Source of the DNA: Lachnospiraceae bacterium
GTDB lineage: Bacteria > Bacillota > Clostridia > Lachnospirales > Lachnospiraceae
Direction of reading: 5' to 3'
DNA: 64,000 nt
Assembly: GCA_021199655.1 (NCBI GenBank)
Contig: JAJQHQ010000064.1
Location: 5,023-69,022, forward strand
Part shown: positions 57,772 through 64,000 of the stretch, in pieces
Layout of the letters: each line of letters opens with the position of its first letter
Numbering within the stretch: position 1 is the stretch's first letter
The notes under the pieces: model-generated
Databases searched by the model: none
Seen by the model: only the letters and a program-made list of their open reading frames with translations
Told to the model about the DNA's origin: nothing
Translations under genes and position numbers: made by a program

Positions 57772-59409
57772 ATGAAAAAGAGCATGAAACGGCTTCTGGC
57801 GATGGCAACGTCCGGCGCGATGATTCTTTCAGGAGCAATCCCGGGCGGGATGACAGCTTTGGCTGCGGATGATACAGTTGCGTATCTGACCTTTGCCGAC
57901 AGCGCGTGGACGACGCAGTACTGGTATGACGGCAACGAGTATGAGGGTGTGACCGCGACGACAGCGGTTGTGGACGGTTATGGCCAGTATACGGTAGGGC
58001 TGGAATTTGCGGCGGCCGCTGCGGATATCACGTTTTTTGACGTGGAGATCGCGAACGGCGAGGCGGCTTATCCGGACAGCTTTATGACGATTGATTCTGT
58101 GGTGATCAACGGTGAGGAAGTGGAAGTCGGTGCGACCTACACCAGCTCTGACAATGGCACGGATACCCGTACGAACCTTTACAATTCATGGGTGAGCGAG
58201 GTGACCGAAGGCCGCACGGCGGACGGCGAAGTCGGCGATGCGACAGCGACACCGGTTGACGCGACTGCTTATACGGATATTACTTCCATCGAAGTGACCT
58301 TTACCCTGGGCGACGGCGTGGCGTTCGGCGGCGAGTCCGAGGACGGCGTTGTTGAAGCGGAGCCGCTTCCGGAGGAAGGCACGACCGCTTATCTTTCCTT
58401 CGCGGACAGCGCGTGGGGAGATGCGCAGTACTGGTTTGACGGCAATGAGTATGCAGTAGCGGCGACAAACGCGACGGTGACCGGCTACGGCCAGTATACG
58501 GTTTCTCTTGATTTCTCAGGTACCGAGGCAGGTGCTGCTGCAGATATCGCGTTCTTTGACGTGGAGATCGCGGGCGGCGAGCGCTACTTCCCGAACTGCT
58601 TTATGACGATCGATTCTGTAGTGGTCAACGGTGAAGAGGTAGAAGTAGGCGCGACCTACACTTCATCTGACGACGGAGAGGCGACCAGAACGAACCTTTA
58701 CAATTCATGGGTGAGCGAGGTGACCGAAGGCCGCACGGCGGACGGCGAAGTCGGCGATGCGACACCGACTCCGGTTGACGCGACGGCTCTTACAGATATC
58801 GTTACTCTTGAGGTGACCTTTACACTGGGCGACGGCGTTGCATTTGGCGCTTCCGATGAGGAAACTGAGGTTCCGACCGAGTTTACGGCATTCCTGATGT
58901 TCTCAGACGGCAACAACTGGGAGAATTATGATCAGGGTGTTGGTACGGAATGCGAAGTATATGGCGATGGTATCTATGAAGTAAGCCTTACCGCGGAGCA
59001 GTGCGGTGCGGCCGCTCAGGCTGACCCGGATGAGACCGCAGTGGTATTCCTGGTAGACATCACAGACCTTGGTACGGCAATGGTAGCAGCCGGTACGCTG
59101 ACTGAGGCGGACGATGAGAGCCTGACTGTGACGGATGCGGTAGCGAAGGTTGCGGTTTATGTAGATGGCGAGCGTGTGGCTTCCAAGAGCGACAACATCG
59201 TTCTCGGCGACATCGAGGGCAACGGCCGTCTGCGTATCGACCTGCTGAATGTGTATGATGGTTCAGGCACGGATGCGAATCCGGTCGTTCAGGCAGCGCT
59301 TCTGACTCCGGCTGAGGAGATCAAGGTTGTCTTCTCACTTTCCGGCACAGGGCTTAACTCTGACGTGGATACCGATCTGGAGGCGTATCTGACAGAAGCC
59401 GGATATTGA
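57772..59409 (+). CDS. secreted protein with two long internal repeats plus a divergent third domain; function unknown
   Basis: Signal peptide MKKSMKRLLAMATSGAMILSGAIPGGMTALAA; repeat (TVAYLTFADSAW.../TAYLSFADSAW...) with 75-bp identical DNA block at 58171-58245 and 58690-58764. Confidence 0.85.
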   Translation: MKKSMKRLLAMATSGAMILSGAIPGGMTALAADDTVAYLTFADSAWTTQYWYDGNEYEGVTATTAVVDGYGQYTVGLEFAAAAADITFFDVEIANGEAAYPDSFMTIDSVVINGEEVEVGATYTSSDNGTDTRTNLYNSWVSEVTEGRTADGEVGDATATPVDATAYTDITSIEVTFTLGDGVAFGGESEDGVVEAEPLPEEGTTAYLSFADSAWGDAQYWFDGNEYAVAATNATVTGYGQYTVSLDFSGTEAGAAADIAFFDVEIAGGERYFPNCFMTIDSVVVNGEEVEVGATYTSSDDGEATRTNLYNSWVSEVTEGRTADGEVGDATPTPVDATALTDIVTLEVTFTLGDGVAFGASDEETEVPTEFTAFLMFSDGNNWENYDQGVGTECEVYGDGIYEVSLTAEQCGAAAQADPDETAVVFLVDITDLGTAMVAAGTLTEADDESLTVTDAVAKVAVYVDGERVASKSDNIVLGDIEGNGRLRIDLLNVYDGSGTDANPVVQAALLTPAEEIKVVFSLSGTGLNSDVDTDLEAYLTEAGY

Positions 59410-59452
59410 TGTTCCGCGGTATTGCCTGAAATAAATGCATAAATAAAAATGT

Positions 59453-59495
59453 GAAAGCCGGAGGGCATTCCGATGCATTCCGGCTTTCTTTTTTA
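59453..59495 (+). terminator. rho-independent terminator
   Basis: GAAAGCCGGA-N16-TCCGGCTTTC TTTTTT. Confidence 0.8.
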
Positions 59496-59513
59496 AAAAG
59501 GGATGAAAAGATT

Positions 59514-60971
59514 ATGGAAGAAAGTTTAGCAAAATCGCAGGAGACGGAGAAAAGGGATATCCTGTCAATGATAACCCGTGTACTTACGTTAATTGCGGTT
59601 TTTCTTTTGTTTATTCCGGGAGCAAACCCGACGAAGATCAACGGCCTGATCAGCAGGAACATTTCCCTGTTTACGGCAGGCGTGTCTTATTCGAGCCTCA
59701 CAAACGGTTCGGAGCGGGCCATCCGTATGGAATGGGTGAATGAGAGCACTTACCAGATCCTGTATGTGATGGCGCTTCTGATGCTCATCGGCATTGCGCT
59801 GGTCGCCGCCGGTGCCTGTATGTCGCTGGGGAACCGGAAGCTGAAGAATCTCGGATCGGTGTTTTCTGTCATTGGCTCCGCGGTCGCGGTTGCGGCGAAC
59901 CTTGGTGTTTATCCCTGCTATCAGCAGTTTTGCACCTCAGAACGTCTGGAAAAGGTCGAACCGTCCTTTCCGATGGGGTTTTACATTTTTCTGGTGATGG
60001 ATATTATCCTGCTGGTTTTGTCTGTGGTGATCCTGATCCGGCAGCCCAAAGCGGAAAAAGGCGAGAAATGTTCCATGGAGGCGAAGTACAGGCTGTTCCT
60101 GCTGCTTCTGCCGTTCCTGATGCTGGCATTTGTGTTCAGCTATCTGCCGCTGTGGGGCTGGCGCTACGCGTTCTTTGATTACAATTCCGGCGAGACGCTT
60201 TCCATGGACAAGTTTGTGGGCTTTAAGTGGTTCACGTATCTGTTCCAGAACGCGGCGACCAGAAGGGATATCATTCAGGTGATGCGCAACACGCTGGTCA
60301 TGAGCGGCCTGAATATCGCCACCAGCTGGGTACCGATGTTTTTCGCTATTTTCCTGAATGAAATACGAAGTAAAAAATTCAGACGGTTTGTCCAGACCGT
60401 GACGACCATCCCGAACTTCATCAGCTGGGTTCTGGTATACGCGATCGCGCTGGCCATTTTCTCGACGGACGGTTTTATCAATACCTTTGCCATGAGCATG
60501 GGCTGGATCACGGAAGGGACGAACTATCTGATGGGAAATTCCTTCACCTGGCTGAAAATGCTGGCCTGGGGTATGTGGAAGGGTGTCGGCTGGAGCGCGA
60601 TCATCTACATAGCGGGTATTTCCGGCATCGATCAGCAGCTGTATGAGGCCGCGATCGTGGACGGAGCCGGCCGCTTCCAGAAGATGCGCTACGTGACGCT
60701 CCCCGGACTGCTGCCGACCTACTGTGTCATGCTTCTGATGGCTGTGGCAGGTATCTTAAGCAACGGCATGGATCAGTACCTGGTATTCTCCAATGCGACG
60801 AACAGCTCGACCATCCGCGTCCTTGATCTGTATGTATACCAGCTGGGTATCGTGAGCGGCAGCATCCCGCTTTCCACTGTTGTGAGTATGGCGAAGTCCA
60901 TTATCAGTGTCATTCTGCTGTTCAGCGCCAATGGTATTTCGAAAGCCATCCGCGGCGAGAGCATCGTATAG
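59514..60971 (+). CDS. ABC transporter permease (LplB family) with N-terminal multi-TM extension
   Basis: C-terminal permease with EAAIVDGAGRFQKMRYVTLPGLLPT; ~200-aa N-terminal hydrophobic extension. Confidence 0.88.
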   Translation: MEESLAKSQETEKRDILSMITRVLTLIAVFLLFIPGANPTKINGLISRNISLFTAGVSYSSLTNGSERAIRMEWVNESTYQILYVMALLMLIGIALVAAGACMSLGNRKLKNLGSVFSVIGSAVAVAANLGVYPCYQQFCTSERLEKVEPSFPMGFYIFLVMDIILLVLSVVILIRQPKAEKGEKCSMEAKYRLFLLLLPFLMLAFVFSYLPLWGWRYAFFDYNSGETLSMDKFVGFKWFTYLFQNAATRRDIIQVMRNTLVMSGLNIATSWVPMFFAIFLNEIRSKKFRRFVQTVTTIPNFISWVLVYAIALAIFSTDGFINTFAMSMGWITEGTNYLMGNSFTWLKMLAWGMWKGVGWSAIIYIAGISGIDQQLYEAAIVDGAGRFQKMRYVTLPGLLPTYCVMLLMAVAGILSNGMDQYLVFSNATNSSTIRVLDLYVYQLGIVSGSIPLSTVVSMAKSIISVILLFSANGISKAIRGESIV

Positions 60972-60986
60972 AAAGGAGGGACGGTT

Positions 60987-61958
60987 ATGGCAATGACAGA
61001 ACAGGAAAAGCAGGACGCAAAAGCGGAAAAAGCTTACTATAAAAAACAGGCGCACCATAAGAAGACCAGATTAAAGCCGGGTGACATCCTATTTGAGATT
61101 GTTGACCACCTGTTCTTTCTGGTGTTCTCATTTGCCTGTATATTTCCGTTTTATTATATTTTTATCAACACGATCTCGGACAATACGCTGGTACAGAAAG
61201 GTCTGATCAACTTCTACCCGCGCGGGATCAACATCCAGAATTACCTTGCGCTGCGCAATGTCGGCGAACTGGGGACCGCGTTTATTGTCTCGGTGAGCAG
61301 GACGGTGATCGGTACGACGCTGATGGTTTTTGCTTCCGCACTGGTGGGCTATCTGGTGACGAAGGATGAAATGTGGCACAGGAAGTTCTGGTATCGCGCA
61401 CTGGTGATCACCATGTATTTCAATGCGGGCACGATCCCGATCTATATGAATATGGTCATGCTCGGCCTGACCAACAATTATCTGGTTTACATCATTCCGG
61501 CGATCGTTCAGCCGTATAATATCATTCTGGTGAAGACTTACATTGAGTCGATCCCGGCGGAGCTGGAGGAGAGCGCCTTTATCGACGGAGCCTCCTTTAT
61601 GAAGGTATTCCGGACGATCATCTGGCCATTGAGCAGGCCGATTCTTGCCACGATCGCCATTTTCGGCGCGGTGGGGCACTGGAATTCCTTTACGGATTCC
61701 CTGATGTATATGCAGAACGCGCCCGAACTGTTTACCCTGCAGCACAGACTGTATACATATCTGAATACGGCCTCGAACCTGCAGTCCCTCATGAACACGA
61801 GCGGCACGGCCGCGGCCTCCGCCATGGCTACCGTGCTGAACTCGAAGGTGATCAAGTATACGATCTCGATGGTGACGATCATCCCGATCCTGATCGTATA
61901 TCCGTTCATGCAGCGGTACTTCGAGGAAGGCATCATGCTCGGGGCTGTGAAGGGATAA
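60987..61958 (+). CDS. carbohydrate ABC transporter permease (LplC family)
   Basis: PFYYIFINTISDNTLVQKGLINFYPRGINIQNY; ELEESAFIDGASFMKVFRTIIWPLSRPI. Confidence 0.9.
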   Translation: MAMTEQEKQDAKAEKAYYKKQAHHKKTRLKPGDILFEIVDHLFFLVFSFACIFPFYYIFINTISDNTLVQKGLINFYPRGINIQNYLALRNVGELGTAFIVSVSRTVIGTTLMVFASALVGYLVTKDEMWHRKFWYRALVITMYFNAGTIPIYMNMVMLGLTNNYLVYIIPAIVQPYNIILVKTYIESIPAELEESAFIDGASFMKVFRTIIWPLSRPILATIAIFGAVGHWNSFTDSLMYMQNAPELFTLQHRLYTYLNTASNLQSLMNTSGTAAASAMATVLNSKVIKYTISMVTIIPILIVYPFMQRYFEEGIMLGAVKG

Positions 61959-62040
61959 ACGGCAGCAATGGAAATTATACAGAATGTAACTGTAAAAATA
62001 TAACTGTAAAAATAATTGCAAAAACAGGAAAAGGAGGATA

Positions 62041-64000
62041 ATGATGAGAAAGAAAACACTTGTGAAAAAGGCTGCTGCCGCACTGCTTGCGGCAGCGATG
62101 GTGATGACGTCTCTGACCGGCTGCGGCAATTCGTCGAAGAACTCTTCGGATGACACGACGACGGAAGCAGTGACCGAGGCCGCGACAGAAGCGGAAACGG
62201 ATGCTGCGGAAGAGACGGAAGCAGCGACTGAGGCAGAGACAGAAGCGGAGACGGCTGCAGTAGAGGAGACGGACGCTGCTGAAGAGGAGACCGAAGCGGC
62301 AGAAGAAGAAACGGATGCTGCTGACGAGACGGAAGAGGACGCTGACGCGACGGCAGAAGCAGAGACGGATGCGGATGAAGACGCGGAAGCGACGGCAGAA
62401 GCAGACGCTGATGAGGACGTGGATGAGGGTGCAGCCGCTGCAGCCAGCATCGGCACTACGGATTCCGCTCCGGACGGTTATGAACTGACGGATGTATCCG
62501 AGTATTCGAATGAGTTTTATGTACCGGACGAGACCGTGACCCTGACCGTTTACAGCCAGACAGCGAACTATTCCGGTATTATGACCGGCTGGATGGCAGA
62601 TCTTCTGAAAGAAAAATTCAATGTTGAACTGAATATTATCCCGGACTCGGACGGTGTGTTTGACACCCGTATGCAGAGCGGTGAGCTGGGAGATATCCTG
62701 ATCCTGGGAAGCTCCGACGATTACTCCCGCGCGGTAGAGAACGGCCTGCTCTTTGACTGGGAAGAGGACGATATCCTGGCAGATTACGGTACCTATATTC
62801 AGGAGCATATGTCTGACGCTCTGGAGCAGAACCGCAGCCTGAACGAGGACGGCGCGATCCACGGTTACGGCCATGATGTGGCGACATCCAGTGAGGATCA
62901 CGCGAGCTTCTTCTATTCCTGGGATATCCGCTGGGATCTGTATGCAGAGCTGGGATATCCGGAAGTAAATGACCTGGATGACCTTGTTGATCTGTTTATC
63001 GCCATGAAAGAGATCTGTCCGACCGACGACAACGGAAACCAGACCTATGCGGTTTCTCTGTGGCCGGACTGGGACGGTGACATGGTGATGTATGTGAAGT
63101 CCATGGCGACGGCATATTATGGATATGATGAGCTGGGCATCGGCCTGTATGATCCGGAGACCGGAGATTACTATGACTGCCTTGATACCGACGGCCCGTA
63201 TCTGGAGATGCTGAAGTTCTTTAATACACTGTATCGCGAAGGACTTCTGGATCCTGACTCCATGACACAGACATATGAGACGATGATCGCGAAGGTACAG
63301 AACGGCGGTACGTTCTTCTCCATCTTCAATTATTCCGGTTCTCTTGGCTACAACTCCGAAGAGCATCAGGCAGAAAACAAGCTGATGATGTCTCTGGTGC
63401 CGACCGAGGCGAGCCCGATCGTGTACGGTCTGTCTACACTTGGCAGCACGAGAATCTGGGCCATCGGCGCGGATGCGGAATATCCGGAGCTTTGCATGGA
63501 GATCATCAATTACTTCTCTACTCCGGAAGGCAGAATGACGATGGAATATGGTCCGGAAGGCCTGATGTGGTATTATGATGAGGACGGATATACACACTTT
63601 ACGACTTTGGGTCTGTCCTGCTACTACGATAAGACGACGGAGATCGGCAACGGCTATTCCGGAAGCTTCCAGGACGGCACACTGCAGATCAACAACACGA
63701 CATGGGCTCTGGACGCGGAGAACCTGGATTCCAATGGCGAGACCTTCAACTGCCTGAACTGGGCAAGCTTCTCTGAGGATCCGACCTGTGATACCGAGGC
63801 GGACTGGCGTGAATACACCGGATACACCACGACAGATAACTATATGGAGTCTGGCAATTATACCTTAAGCCCGGCGAGCACCTATGTGGCGAGCGCGAAA
63901 TCGACCGAACTGAAGACGACCTGGGCGCAGGTAACGACCTGCATCACTGAGGGCAGCTGGAACGCGATCTACGCGGAGAGCGATGAGGAATACAATTCCA
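62041..64000 (+). CDS. extracellular solute-binding lipoprotein, 3' truncated by window end
   Basis: AAGGAGG RBS; MRKKTLVKKAAAALLAAAMVMTSLTGCGNSS lipobox; acidic spacer, then SBP domain; no stop before 64000, absent from ORF track. Confidence 0.88.
   Translation, partial: MMRKKTLVKKAAAALLAAAMVMTSLTGCGNSSKNSSDDTTTEAVTEAATEAETDAAEETEAATEAETEAETAAVEETDAAEEETEAAEEETDAADETEEDADATAEAETDADEDAEATAEADADEDVDEGAAAAASIGTTDSAPDGYELTDVSEYSNEFYVPDETVTLTVYSQTANYSGIMTGWMADLLKEKFNVELNIIPDSDGVFDTRMQSGELGDILILGSSDDYSRAVENGLLFDWEEDDILADYGTYIQEHMSDALEQNRSLNEDGAIHGYGHDVATSSEDHASFFYSWDIRWDLYAELGYPEVNDLDDLVDLFIAMKEICPTDDNGNQTYAVSLWPDWDGDMVMYVKSMATAYYGYDELGIGLYDPETGDYYDCLDTDGPYLEMLKFFNTLYREGLLDPDSMTQTYETMIAKVQNGGTFFSIFNYSGSLGYNSEEHQAENKLMMSLVPTEASPIVYGLSTLGSTRIWAIGADAEYPELCMEIINYFSTPEGRMTMEYGPEGLMWYYDEDGYTHFTTLGLSCYYDKTTEIGNGYSGSFQDGTLQINNTTWALDAENLDSNGETFNCLNWASFSEDPTCDTEADWREYTGYTTTDNYMESGNYTLSPASTYVASAKSTELKTTWAQVTTCITEGSWNAIYAESDEEYNS

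Noticed and set aside
61128-63597. Long minus-strand ORFs of 442 and 540 aa, one with a Ser/Ala/Val-rich repeat
   Set aside because: Antisense of LplC and the acidic spacer of the solute-binding lipoprotein; no family features.
1-64000. tRNA, rRNA, prophage or conjugative modules
   Set aside because: None recognised by eye; short tRNA genes could still be missed without tRNAscan-SE.

Overview
This looks like a ~64 kb chromosomal segment of an anaerobic gut Firmicute, probably Lachnospiraceae (inferred from gene content and codon style; no search was run). It is gene-dense and dominated by glycan metabolism. In order it contains: (i) an aldo-keto reductase / glycyl-radical enzyme (GRE) / GRE-activase cluster followed by a rhodanese-TtcA-like fusion; (ii) a MATE transporter, HemW, and an AAA/PD-(D/E)XK protein; (iii) a galacto-N-biose/lacto-N-biose-type locus (ABC transporter, AraC regulator, GH112 phosphorylase, NahK-like kinase) followed by a Cys-type sulfatase and its anSME; (iv) folT behind a probable THF riboswitch, NagZ-like GH3, pgmB, ubiX with an LpdD-like gene, and carB; (v) a beta-galactosidase/beta-glucuronidase-like GH2, GPH transporter, HAD, second GH3, uxuA and an UxuB-like SDR; (vi) a secreted HExxH protein and an exopolysaccharide operon (four glycosyltransferases, pyruvyltransferase, flippase) with two convergent tandem sulfotransferase-like genes and ugd; (vii) an AraC / repeat-protein / LplB-LplC / lipoprotein sugar-uptake locus cut by the window end. 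The least expected non-coding signals are: a dispersed 27-bp GTAACTGT...ACAGTTAC palindrome family, only seen between genes; a covarying GGYGCT-AAAC-stem-ACT-stem-AGCRCC hairpin at two distant loci; a palindromic element apparently inserted in frame in one GH3 gene; and an A7 tract that appears to put the start of a MalG-type permease out of frame. No tRNA, rRNA, CRISPR array or phage region was recognised.
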